Positions 36,273 through 47,005 of a stretch of 64,000 bases of DNA are shown here, piece by piece. The stretch covers positions 186,001-250,000 of the forward strand of contig NW_017265171.1 in assembly GCF_001638985.1 (NCBI RefSeq), written 5' to 3'. The translations under genes were made by a program, and so were the position numbers. Each line of letters begins with the position of its first letter. Position 1 is the stretch's first letter. The notes below the pieces were generated by a model. It did no database searches. It was not told where the DNA came from and saw only the letters and a program-made list of their open reading frames with translations. The DNA is from Phycomyces blakesleeanus NRRL 1555(-) (Eukaryota; Mucoromycota; Mucoromycetes; Mucorales; Phycomycetaceae).

Positions 36273-37438
36273 TTACTCCAAGACAACAGTGGCACCGAGA
36301 GCCTCAAGTGCCTTCTGGAGCTTGATGGCATCCTCCTTGGGCAAGGACTCCTTAAGAACCTTGGGTACGCTCTCAACAAACTTCTTGGCCTAAAAACAAA
36401 AAACAAAAAAGTTTTAAAAAAAGAAGAAATATTGATAGTAATTTGTTGTGCATATATATATAATGTTAAAACCCTCTTTTCTTTTTTTTTCCTTTAAACC
36501 CTTTTATATTCTATGTTTCTCTTACCTCAACCAAGTTCAAACCAGCCAAGTTCTTAACCTCACGAATAATCTTTGCCTTTGAGGCAGCATCAACCTTCTC
36601 AATCTTGACATTGAACTCAGTCTTCTCGGCAGCCTTTTCCTCCTCAACGGGAGCAGCAGCACCGGCACCGGCACCAGCACCGGGAACAGCGACAGGCATG
36701 GCAATATCCTGAATGTTCAAACGAGTCTAAAAAAGTCATAGTCGTATGTACACATGCAATTGTTAGTCTCATTTTCTTATTGTATATCCTAAATCCAATT
36801 CTCCTCGTATAGATAGATACACGTATTTATACATATATATTTTTCCTATATTTTTTTTCAGAAAAAATAAACTTGCCTTGAGGAGGGAGACAAGGGAAGA
36901 GGTCTGCAACAAGGTGAGGGTCTCGATTTGGTCGACAATAGCAGAAATCTTGGGGTCGACAGCAGCACTAGCACCGGGTGTGGGGATAGGCTGTTCGGTG
37001 GTGTAGCTGCGACGAGCAATTACAGGTACGCTGGCCGAGGCGCTGCGTAGTTTTTTGTTTTTCAATTTAATTGTTTGTTTAAAATAAGTAACGTTGTCCA
37101 CAAGAATATCTAGGCACCATATTTTAATGTGCTCACCGGACACTTTGGCGAGTAACGTTGACAGCGGGTGCAATGAACTTAGAGGAAAGACGAAGCTAGA
37201 TAATACAGAGAGGAATGATACACGTAAGAAACAAGTCTTCTCATTGTCTTTCTGTTGTTGGTTGTGGTTGTTCTGGTTGTTGAAAGAAAGCGTAGGGTTT
37301 ATTGACAGTATTCCTCCCACACAGTTATTTTCTCTGGGTCTCTTTATCTTGCGCACGCGCACGCTCTTTCTTTTAATGGTTGTATAGTTGAACCAAAGGG
37401 CCTGCAATGCAAACAAAAAGTGTGTTTGACTTTACCAT
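36273..37438 (-). CDS. mrpl12: Mitochondrial ribosomal protein bL12m (MRPL12)
   Basis: Minus strand. Proposed exons: 37438-37436 (ATG only), 37195-37137, 37042-36877, 36726-36526 and 36389-36273, totalling 546 nt and 181 residues. The mature part is L12: KISAIVDQIETLTLLQTSSL is the dimerisation helix pair, then an A/G/P hinge (AVPGAGAGAGAAAPVEEE), then the factor-binding domain FNVKIEKVDAASKAKIIREV, AKKFVESVPKVLKE and EDAIKLQKALEALGATVVLE. The start LRLSSKFIAPAVNVTRQSVRR is an arginine-rich mitochondrial presequence. The third intron begins with GC (AAG|GCAAGT). The start is the weak point: no ATG is in frame in the exon at 37195, so an intron right after the ATG at 37438 (ATG|GTAAAG, 240 bp) is proposed. 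A closer ATG at about 37240 would need an intron under 40 bp. Confidence 0.85.
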
Positions 37439-37541
37439 GTTAAAAGTCGGCTCGAGAATTGACGTACAAAAGGGGAGGGGATGTAATGGAGGGTGTTTAC
37501 ACACCTTGATAGAGCTAAGCCCCTCTTCCCCCCTTGGACAG

Positions 37542-37553
37542 GTCACATGTGAC
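37542..37553. promoter_or_regulatory. 12-bp palindrome GTCACATGTGAC upstream of bL12m
   Basis: A perfect 12-bp palindrome 104 bp before the proposed bL12m ATG, with an E-box core (CACATGTG), followed by a GACGT half-site. Probably a bHLH-type binding site; the factor is unknown. Confidence 0.45.
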
Positions 37554-38749
37554 GTAGTTTGTGACCTTTTTTACAGTACAGGGCGATCACCACTACTTCC
37601 ATACACACACATATATATAATTCCAAGAGTACATGGTTTTTGTCTTTATTTTCTTTACTTTATATTCCTTTGAGACTATCAAGCAGATACACATATACAC
37701 ATTTTTTTAAAAAGGCCATTGTTTCACCTTGATTGCCTGAAACATATACACACACATATATATGAGTGTGTATATGTGTGTAATTTATGTCTCCGTGAAT
37801 ATGTTTTGGCAATTTCAGTGCGGTGTTCATTTTGTTGCAAGGGCCCCCTCCTACTCTCCTGCTTTCCTGCTCCTCATCTTTCTATCTTTTCTATCTTTCC
37901 TATCAATTTTATTTTTTTTGATATTCATAAAAGAATAGTAATAAAATACCAGGTTTGACTAATTAATAGTGAATAAAAGAGTATAATATATACATATATA
38001 ATATTCAATTGACTTTTTCAATATAATAAAAGAACAATTGAAAAAAAAGGGCATCGTTTAATTTATTTGATTTGACATGTACCTGAATTTGTAATAAACC
38101 AATGAAAATTTATAATAGAACCTGTCAATTCTCTGACAAACACAAGGGAGAAATTATTTTGGCAGGTTAAATCTAGTAAGCTTTTGTAAGTCCACCCGCA
38201 GACTTACTACTTATTAGATATATATTTCTATGTATGTATATATGAATATATGTATGTACATCACAAACCTATATTATCAGCTTAAATATGTTTTACCTTT
38301 ATATGTGTATGTGTGCACTCCAGCTCAAATCATTGGCCATTAATAATTTATTCGATGTATATTTTTGCATGAGAAAGGGTGGAGGTACAAGGTAACACAT
38401 AGTTCAAAAGTTAAGTAAAGACACCAGCCAAGAAATTAATAAATTAATAATAAAGAATATATAAAATTTTATATTCACTGGGGCTTATTAATTTAATTTA
38501 TTTTTATAAGCAAAAAGTGTTCATAGGTTTCAATAAGATGGCTCTACACAGAATGGTAGAACTTTTGTATTTATTGACTTTTTTTTTCTAAATTGAAGGA
38601 TCTCTGTAATCCTATTGGATACTTTAACCTAACAAACCAAGTCTTTTTTTTCGTTTATTCTTCTTTTGTTTTATCACTCGCTTTCCACCTCATTACTCAA
38701 ATATACCTTTATATTTATTTACTTATATATATATGTTTGGATTTCAAAA
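37554..38749. other. Intergenic, no gene seen
   Basis: About 1.2 kb between the divergent bL12m and TFIIIC-subunit genes. It contains AT-rich sequence, TATACACATATA-type runs near 37686-37780 and no recognisable gene. Confidence 0.5.
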
Positions 38750-41171
38750 ATGAGAAGTGAGACAATAGACTATAAAAAACATGTGTACGCCAAACTACTC
38801 AAAAAAGCAGCCGAATCAAATGTATACAGTAATGTACATTCATTACCTAATGAATGGCAAATGATTAACAGGTGTGTACACACAAAAAACAAATGCACGT
38901 ATATATATGTATATATATATACATGTGTGTGTATGTGTGCGTGCATATAAATTTATATAAATGAGAACTTCTTTTTGAATAAATCAAATGAACAATATAT
39001 GTATACATATATTAGTGAAGAGGCAAAGTCGTATATACCTAATCCAAATCCACGAAAGGTGACATTTGGCATTACTAAGCGAGATACACGAACTATAGAT
39101 CTATTTGAGGTCATATCTTTAGGTAATCAAAATAAACAAATAAACAAATAAACAAATCAATCAAATCAAATCAAATCAAATCAATTCAATTCAAATAGGC
39201 GCATACATTGTGTGCGTGTGTAAGCCATATTGTATCTAACAATCTTTTAGATGAAACGATAAAACACAAGAGAGGATTTATTGTAAATACCGGTGGATCT
39301 ATCTGGGGACTTGATTTTGTCCCAAAGCGACCTTCTGTAGACAGTCGGCCATTAGTTGAATATCTGGCTGTGAGTGGATATAGAGGTGCAAATGAAGAAC
39401 ACCATAATATCAATGAAATCCAGAAAGATTATCAAAACTGTATTCAAATCTGGGAGTGTGACCGGACAGTATCGGAAGACACTCCAACCAAGAAGCCCCG
39501 ACTACGCATGTGTATGGTTCACAATTTTGGAGTTTGTCATGATCTGAAGTGGTGTCCTTATGGCGCATATGAGGAGGTACAAGACAACAACAACAAAAAC
39601 AAAAACAACGGTTTGAAAGATATCAATAATATTAGATTTAGATACCAACCGAGAAAGGAACATGGGCCAAATTAGGAATTTTGGCTATGGCATGTGGAGA
39701 TAATACGGTACGGCTTCTTGTTGTACCACATCCAAACACTTTTCGAGAACACAAAGAAACTGTCTACCGTAGGTTGGGTTCTTCATTACTGTCATTAAAG
39801 ATTAGAAAAAAATACTATTGTAAATACAAAAAAAAAAACAACAACAACAACAACAACTATGAAACAATTTCAATTAATGAAATTACTTCTTCTTCCCCTT
39901 CTTATTTTTGTTGGTCTTGTAATAATAATCATCATAAAACATCTAGTCCGAATCCAAGACTCTCGGTACAAGTTCTCACTTCCAAGGGTCTATTGTAAAA
40001 CTATTTCATGGGGGGGACATTCATTATTGGCATGCGGATATACTTCTGGTAAGCAAAGATTAAAAGAAAAACACACAAGCACGTACATACATTATTTCTA
40101 ATGATAATCAATGTACTCAAAGGAGGAATTGTACTACAAAATGTCAAAATGGCTCTGTCTGCGGATGATTTACCTGATCAAAAAGATACGATTATTCACC
40201 ACATTATACATCATGAAGATAGTGTAGAATCTATTGCTTGGCTTGGTAGTCTGGAAAGTCAGTATTTTGTGTCCACTGGAAGAAGTGGCATACTTTTAGC
40301 TCACGATCTTCAAGATATCCGCACAAGAATAGAAGTAAATCGAGTGGCAGGTAAAGTAATTCGTTGTTTAAAAATCAAATCAAATCAAATTGAGATACCT
40401 ACAATATCTTCAATACAGGAACTCGCCACGCTGTGACATGGACAGGTGATAATCTAATCAGTATAATAAATTCTGAAAACAACGTTCATGGTATTTCTGC
40501 ATGTAATGGGTCTTGTTTTCAGTTCGTGAAGCATGGTAAATATACCAGTCATTTTGGACTGGTATGGACCATTGCTGCAAGTGAACATCATGGAATCATT
40601 GTATCAGGGTGCTCAGATGGATATGTTTGTATGATTAATAGTTATAAGCGTCCAAACAGGTTGAGGGTAAGAAAGAAGAAGAGGAAGAATAAAACCAATT
40701 CAATCAAACAACTCATGTCATAATTTGCTTTTTTTAAATCTTTTTTTTAAAGCATGGAGTTCTCTATCATCTCATATGGAATGAAGAGACCGATACATTG
40801 CGTTATGTCGACGGTCAGAAAATAACTGTAAGTTGAATCATTTTCCGTGTAATATAACTCATGAACAGCATCCGAAATACATTATTTCTAACCTCAACCT
40901 CAACCTCGACAAACCTACACATATAAAAAGGTAAAAGAAACATTACGACCACAGTGGTCTTATGTGCTTGATCCGATCGTATCCATACAAAAGGTATAGA
41001 AATAAAGTTGACCAATCAGAAGATTTGGTTTCCAAGACAGCTTCATTTGCTCAACCACTGTTTGATTTTATATAGGCTGCTTGGAATTGTAATAAAGAAG
41101 GTTCAAACTGGGTTGCTTCTGGAGGTTCTTCAGGCCTCTGTAGAATTGAGTTTGTTTGGTACGATAAATAG
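38750..41171 (+). CDS. TFIIIC WD40 subunit (GTF3C2 / Sfc6-like)
   Basis: Ten exons: 38750-38871, 39016-39122, 39251-39576, 39642-39768, 39947-40048, 40123-40350, 40419-40666, 40753-40827, 40931-40993 and 41076-41171, totalling 1,494 nt and 497 residues. The product is a divergent WD40 protein. Diagnostic stretches are GGSIWGLDFVPKRP, EYLAVSGYRG, NCIQIWE, GVCHDLKWCPYGAY, GTWAKLGILAMACGDNTVRL followed by VPHP, SVESIAWLG, GTRHAVTWTGDN, GLVWTIAASEHHGIIVSGCSDGYV and SNWVASGGSSGLCRIEFVW. This order matches the TFIIIC subunit GTF3C2 (TFIIIC110; S. pombe Sfc6), which helps bind the B box of tRNA genes for RNA polymerase III. Another divergent WD40 protein remains possible. Several introns are full of CAA or AAT repeats. 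Confidence 0.75.
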
Positions 41172-41445
41172 GATGCATCTTGTTCTCTTTGCTTTCAATT
41201 TTCTTTTAATCTTTACAGAATTTTCTTATCTAAAATAATATATACATATACAAACATATATAAAGAAGGGTGAGAGAAAAGATAAAAATAAATAATTAGA
41301 ATATTTAAACGAATTTGAAAAATGATAAGACATATTCACACGTTGTTCAGCACCAGCGGCCAATCACTGATTTCTGTACATAAGCAGCTCTTGGTTGCGT
41401 TCATAGTTTATCCATACACATCTCTCTTCATTCCTCCCCTTCACT

Positions 41446-42533
41446 ATGCCAGAACTTTCAGAACGCATCGCCAACCATGCCAGTGACATGTTTGTGCATG
41501 AACCTAGCTCCAAGTCTGAAATGACATTGAATGCACACAATCCTCAAAACGAAAAGAGTTTACAGTTTATGGCACCAAGTGAATGTACCGAAATATTGAG
41601 CCCTGAAGAAGAGAAGATGCGCACAGAAGAAAACAGTTTAAATATCACACAGACACTTCGAAATTCAAAGGAATGGCATGAAGTAGTTGCATATGGTCAT
41701 TTAGCAGGATCAGCCCGGGCACATTCCTTGACAGCTACTACTTTACGTGGACCAGGAATGATTGTACGACGTCCGCTCAAGTTCTTTAATGCTGACAAGA
41801 CAGAATGCATCATTATTGCTCATTTGGGAACAAACCTGTAAGTCAATTTATATACAGGCCCACAAGCAACACAGACAACACATGCAACACAGGCACACAC
41901 ATTATATATATATATATAAATGTGTGTGTATGTATGTGTGTGTGTATAGATTTAGCTGTCAATTGTCAAGTCACCTAATTGGGGTCCACCTATCTATCCA
42001 TACTATATTTTAATTTTAATTATATATTTATATATAATTATATTATGTTCTGTAATTAATTAGATGCGGACATGATGGGATTATTCATGGTGGTATGCTG
42101 GCCACACTGTTGGACGAACACCTGGCCTATGTGGTAAGCCATATACATATATAATAGAATCACACACATGCCTATTACATTATAATTTATAGTTTATGGT
42201 TTATAGTAAATCTTATATGTATATATGATTAATTGTTACAAATTTAATTCATGTTTGTTGTGTTGAAACAATACTTTTTACTAATATTAATTGGTTTAGA
42301 CACTCCCCAGTCTTCCTAATTTCACCGGATTCACAGCCAATCTCAATGTTGATTATCGCAAGCCAGTCCACTCAAACCAATGGATTGTAGTTCGAGGAAA
42401 ACTGACAAAATTGGAAGGACGCAAGGCCTACGCAACCGCATACCTGGAGTCTGCCGATGGAGAGACAGTCTACACAGAGGCCAGAGCTCTTTACATTAGC
42501 CCTCGATCTGCCGGTCCGCAGACAAATTTTTAA
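41446..42533 (+). CDS. Hotdog-fold acyl-CoA thioesterase family protein
   Basis: Three exons: 41446-41837, 42064-42133 and 42300-42533, totalling 696 nt and 231 residues. The hotdog domain is C-terminal: LCGHDGIIHGGMLATLLDEHLAY is the central helix block typical of THEM4/PaaI-type thioesterases (H-G-G then D-E), followed by strands TANLNVDYRKPVHSNQWIVV, GRKAYATAYLES and VYTEARALYISP. The first 100 residues are hydrophilic with no clear mitochondrial presequence. It probably hydrolyses an acyl-CoA. The start is 274 bp after the TFIIIC gene's stop. A fatty-acid elongase follows on the same strand, though nothing shows they are co-regulated. Confidence 0.85.
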
Positions 42534-42906
42534 AGAGAGATGTTTTTATAGAATCAAATAAACTTATAAATTATCTTTACAATACTATTAAGAAGAAGAA
42601 GAAGAAGAAGAAGATGTTGTCCTTTGGTTGTTGGTGTTGTTGCTATCGTAATGTTTAATAATAAAGAGTCAATAAATATCGAAAAGACTAGGGATGAAAA
42701 GGAACCCAAACTCCTCTGAAACCCAACTCCTGGGGATCGGAGTTCTCACCATCCCAATAGGCTGTCAGTTCTATCTGAGATGAAGACTTTGTTCAAATTC
42801 AATAGAACAAAAAAAAAAGAGAAACATAGCTAAAACCAGATTTGTTGGTGGATTCTAAAACCCAAAAAATAATAATAATAATAAAAAATATTTTTTTTTT
42901 GAAGTG

Positions 42907-42915
42907 TATAAAATA
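42907..42915 (+). promoter_or_regulatory. TATA box of the elongase gene
   Basis: TATAAAATA lies 79 bp before the chosen elongase ATG. Its position argues that transcription starts after about 42935, so the long open frame that runs through it from 42904 is not coding at its 5' end. Confidence 0.6.
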
Positions 42916-42993
42916 GGGAAATCCAAATTATACCTCTTCTCAAGTATATCTTCTCTTCTTTTTTCTTTTCACTTTCTCGGGCTCTTTCTCTTC

Positions 42994-43935
42994 ATGATGA
43001 ACTCTGCCGCATATCTCTCCGGAGAAGTCGATAAGCTCGTCGCAATCCCTGGCATCCCATTCCCTCAATACTATGAGTTCTTCATGGACTGGAAGACCCC
43101 AATTGCAATTGCATCCACATACGCTCTCACCGTCAGTCTCTTGAACCCTCCTCCTTCTGCCTCAAAGCTCTCCAGAGTTGAAGCCAAGAACCGTGGTGTC
43201 CAGGATACATCCAAGTCCTCTGGACTCATGACAGCCTTTGTATTCTTGCACAACCTCTCCCTTTCCATCTACTCCATGATCACTTTCTACAACATGGCCA
43301 AGGGTATGCACCGTTCCTTCAACAGAGGACAGACTCTTCATGATGCTGTAAGTAATAAATAATTTGGTGATCTACATTACACTAAGAAACAATGCGCTAA
43401 TCAGATCTATTTATTTAATAAATAAAAACAGTACTGCGATAAAGATAGCTTCTTGTGGAACGATTCTCTTGCCTACTGGGGATACATCTTCTATCTCTCC
43501 AAGTTCTATGAAGTCATTGACACTATCATCATTCTTCTCAAGGGCCGTCGCTCATCTCTCCTCCAGACCTACCACCACTCTGGTGCCATGATCACCATGT
43601 GGGCCGGTATCCGTTATCAGGCACAGCCCATCTGGATCTTTGTCGTCTTCAACTCCTTTGTCCACTCTGTTATGTACCTTTACTATGCCATGACCTGTGT
43701 TGGCATTCACCCTCCCGGAAAGCGTTACATTACAACCATGCAGATCACCCAGTTCCTTGTTGGCACAACCACTGCCGTCAGCTACTTCTTTATTCCCTCC
43801 TGCCTCACAACCCCTGGTCAGCATTTCGGTGTCGCCGTCAATGTTGCCTATCTCTTCCCTCTCACCTACCTCTTTGTTGACTTTGCTCGCAAGACATACG
43901 GCAAGCGCAAGTTAGCAGCCAAGAAGACCAACTAA
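42994..43935 (+). CDS. ELO-family fatty-acid elongase
   Basis: Two exons, 42994-43347 and 43432-43935, totalling 858 nt and 285 residues, the usual ELO length. It is the condensing enzyme (3-ketoacyl-CoA synthase) of the ER elongation cycle. Visible ELO motifs are FYLSKFYEVIDTIIILLKG, the histidine box region LLQTYHHSGAM and NSFVHSVMYLYYA, in about seven membrane segments. The tail is basic (GKRKLAAKKTN), a K-rich ER-retention-type end. The catalytic box reads Q-T-Y-H-H rather than H-x-x-H-H. As I recall, a Gln at this place occurs in some PUFA or delta-9-type elongases. The start is the first of two adjacent ATGs, after a TATA box at 42907. Chain-length preference is not readable. Confidence 0.92.
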
Positions 43936-44467
43936 AGTAAAAGAACAGAAGAAGAGGGATCCTTTGCTTTAGCGGAAAAAAACTCTTCTTTCTTTTATCA
44001 TTCCTTTCCTTTCCTTTCTTTCCTCTTTCTCTCAATTCAACCAGCAACACCAACACGAACAAATGCCATAATCATCATCAACAACAACAACAACAACAAC
44101 AACAACAAAAAAGGGTTTAAAGGTTGGAGAAAAGGGAGAGGTTTGAAAAATAAGGAAATCCATACATCTTTATCATTCAAACAACATATTCATTGCTTTC
44201 AAAAAAAAACTTTTTTTTCTTTAATTCTCTTTTACACATTCATGTAATTCATATTATATAAACCGAGAGATTTATATATATATATATATTTTTAAAAAAA
44301 AATTAAAGAAACATAAATAAATATCACATTTTACTACTAATAGTAATTCTAATTGTGTGCGGGGAGATAATGGTGGATCAAAGAGGTTTTACTGTTGAGT
44401 TTCTCAACAAATGGGGAGTTGGGAATTGGAAATTGATATGGATAACTGATGTCTATAAATTATTTAT
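43936..44467. other. Elongase 3' region with (CAA)n
   Basis: No gene. Bases about 44073-44107 are a (CAA)n run in the likely 3'UTR of the elongase. Poly-A/T tracts follow up to the end of the convergent LYR gene. Confidence 0.5.
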
Positions 44468-45723
44468 TTACTCGTCGATTTCAACTACTTTGCTTTCATA
44501 TACAGTTCTACGAGGATTGTAAAGTGCGTTTCTATTTTCATTAAGAGCATCCGAAAGGCCCTTGACTAACAAGATTATGAAATTGTCAATATATCAACCT
44601 CTTTTAACAATATTTTTTTTATCATTTCTATATTATGAAACTTACTGCAATCTCCTAATTCATCCTTGATTCCCAGATTACTAAGGAATATGCGTTCTTG
44701 TCGCACAAGCTCCAAATGCCACGCATATTTGTAATTGAGGTCAAAACGCTGTTGTTTCTTTTTCACGAGGTTCCTGAGCATCATTGATGTTCTGAGAGGT
44801 TGTACCCAGCCCCGTACACGCTTAAACACATATCCACAAGAATTCCGTGTTGTGATAGCTTGTTGATAAAACGTTCGAACACGTAGTTTCTTTTTCTTTT
44901 TGTATATCCTCGTCTTGTATTCTAATCGCTGACGACGTGTGAGAGGCAAGTCTGTGTCTATGCGTAATTTACGGCACAGTGATTTTGACAGAGGAATTCT
45001 ATTAGATCTCCCTGTTTGCCGAATACGCGATGCATGCGATCGAGCATCAGTTGCTGCCAAAGCTCGCTTCAAGGGCTATATATATATAATGCCGTATGTT
45101 AATAATCAACAATTCAATTGACTAAATCTTGAGTTTGCCTTACGTGTTGTATCTTGCGAATCTATTCAAGCATTAATAGTTAATACCAACTAAGAAATAA
45201 AAATAAAATAAAAAATCTTACGTTTTGAGTAACATGTTTAAGGGGCCCAATTTTTGCTGTTGCCATGGCGTCGATCCGCTCCAAGTATGTTCGATTGCCG
45301 CCCTGTGCTTTTCGGAGTAGATCCAGTGCCTAAGTATATATTTATATATATTATTGTTGTTTTGTAGCTTTGAGTAACTCTGGTATTTGGGCTTGTACTA
45401 TTTTTTTTTTCATACCTTTTCACCCTGTAGTAAAAGTGTAAGCGTTTGGGCACGAGAGCTATTGTACATTTCAAAACGAAATCTTTCTCTTATGGTGTTC
45501 CACAAGAATACTTGGTGGATGTCATTGTCAAAGTGTTGTGCAGTCCTTAACAATGAACGGTACAATCCCAAGGTCTAGTAATTGCAAATAAGAATAACAG
45601 ATACAAAAAGTGCTATTCTGTACAATAATAACACAGTTTGAGCAATATATTTACAGCTCTTTTTGTCTTGACGGTTAATGTACGTTTAAGTGACAATGGG
45701 AAAGTGGACCATGGGGAGGTCAT
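44468..45723 (-). CDS. LYR-motif (Complex1_LYR-like) mitochondrial protein
   Basis: Five exons on the minus strand: 45723-45655, 45574-45416, 45329-45222, 45075-44646 and 44565-44468, totalling 864 nt and 287 residues. The first exon (MTSPWSTFPLSLKRTLTVKTKRA) is basic, rich in S and T and free of acidic residues, like a mitochondrial presequence. Exon 2 begins with the LYR signature (TLGLYRSLLRTAQHFDND) followed by FLWNTIRERFRFE; LYR proteins are small helical factors that bind acyl-ACP and help Fe-S transfer, respiratory complex or mitoribosome assembly. Most are 80-120 residues. Here about 180 basic residues follow (KTRIYKKKKKLRVRTFYQQ, GWVQPLRTSMMLRNLV), so it is an extended member or a fusion. 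Its exact partner is unknown to me. Confidence 0.7.
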
Positions 45724-47005
45724 GATTTGGATTAGAGAATGTCAAAACAGCAGCATGTCGAAACAAACAGGAAATATGTGACTGGGTTGTACCCCAATAG
45801 TAGCTCATCGATAAGTGCATTAAGCAAAAAGGCAAAAAGGCAAAAACAAAACAAAACAAAAAACCAATTTTCCCCAAAAATAATGTGATAATGATAGGTA
45901 GCTATAGAAACATTTTGTACTGTGCAATTTTCATTCAAAGTAGAAGGAAAAATCAGACAGTTGGTTAAGATTACCTCTAATTTCTAATGGCACTATACTT
46001 TGTATATTATTAAGAATAAATGCAAAATAAATAGCCTTTTATTTACTGTACCAGGGAGGATGCGGACTTGTAGCAATTTCCCATAAATTTCCTATAACGA
46101 TCAAAGAATGCCAATGCAGACATGTAAGTCTTCTAGAGGAAATTTCTCCTGTCAAAGTGGGACAGTTTTTCTTTTCATACTTTATTTCTTGATATCAATT
46201 CATGTTATCTTGCTGTGCTAAAGCCACTTACTTTTCTATGTATCCTATTTCTACATTTAGATATACAATATTTTAGAAGATTTTTTTATTACACTTTTGG
46301 ATTGGTCTTTAGCTTATATTGAGTGGCATATAATGAACACAAGTTAACAAGGCTTTAACTCGCCCACTAAACAAAACATATTAATTCTTTTTTATCAAGT
46401 ACTTAAAACATGTTTTATTTAATCATCAATTGCATTTACGCTCCAGTATGAGATCAGTAAGATGCTGTTCCTTGGACGCAATCAATTGATATAGATATAG
46501 TTGCGTAGGAGTACATGCCTTGCATAACAAGATTCTAACGACATTAATAATAATTTGAGCAAGATAATGGCATGCAAATAGCTAGACATCAGGCACACAT
46601 AGTTTTCATATTAACACCAATGATTTGAAGTATACAAAAGATGTAAGGATGAAAGATTATTATAGGGGTTGTTTTTATTAAATTATTTAAAGATATAGAT
46701 ATCGTATTGGCGGCCAAATGAAAAGTATATTACCATAACTAAAATATTCATTGAGTTGATGTGTTGACTACTATAAATTAATGCGAGGTGCACGAATACC
46801 TGATGCATAATTGTTCTCGAAATTTGATCCTGTTATGTTTATTAACAATTTTTTTTAACCTGATCTAGATTGTTGAATTTGTCTTCTGCTCAGTTGTGGT
46901 GTATACGCCACAATATGGGTAGATAATCATCTGTATAAGAAATTGGGTTTTGGTGTGGTTGTGGTGTTTAATTTGTGAATGCGCGTCAAAGTAATCCAGG
47001 ACCAC
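45724..47005. other. Intergenic, no gene seen
   Basis: About 1.3 kb between the LYR gene and the Gag frame. Near 46894-46912 a sequence around GTGGTGTATAC resembles one at about 11863-11878 (minus-strand translations share YTPQLS). This may be a shared retroelement remnant, but the match is short and partly palindromic. Confidence 0.45.

Noticed and set aside
37196..37240. bL12m start at the ATG near 37240
   Set aside because: It would need a 28-37 bp intron with a poor donor to reach the presequence exon; kept only as an alternative.
42904..42993. Upstream extension of the elongase frame
   Set aside because: It starts without ATG, runs through a TATAAAATA box and gives an F/L/S-rich non-ELO sequence; the ATG at 42994 fits better.
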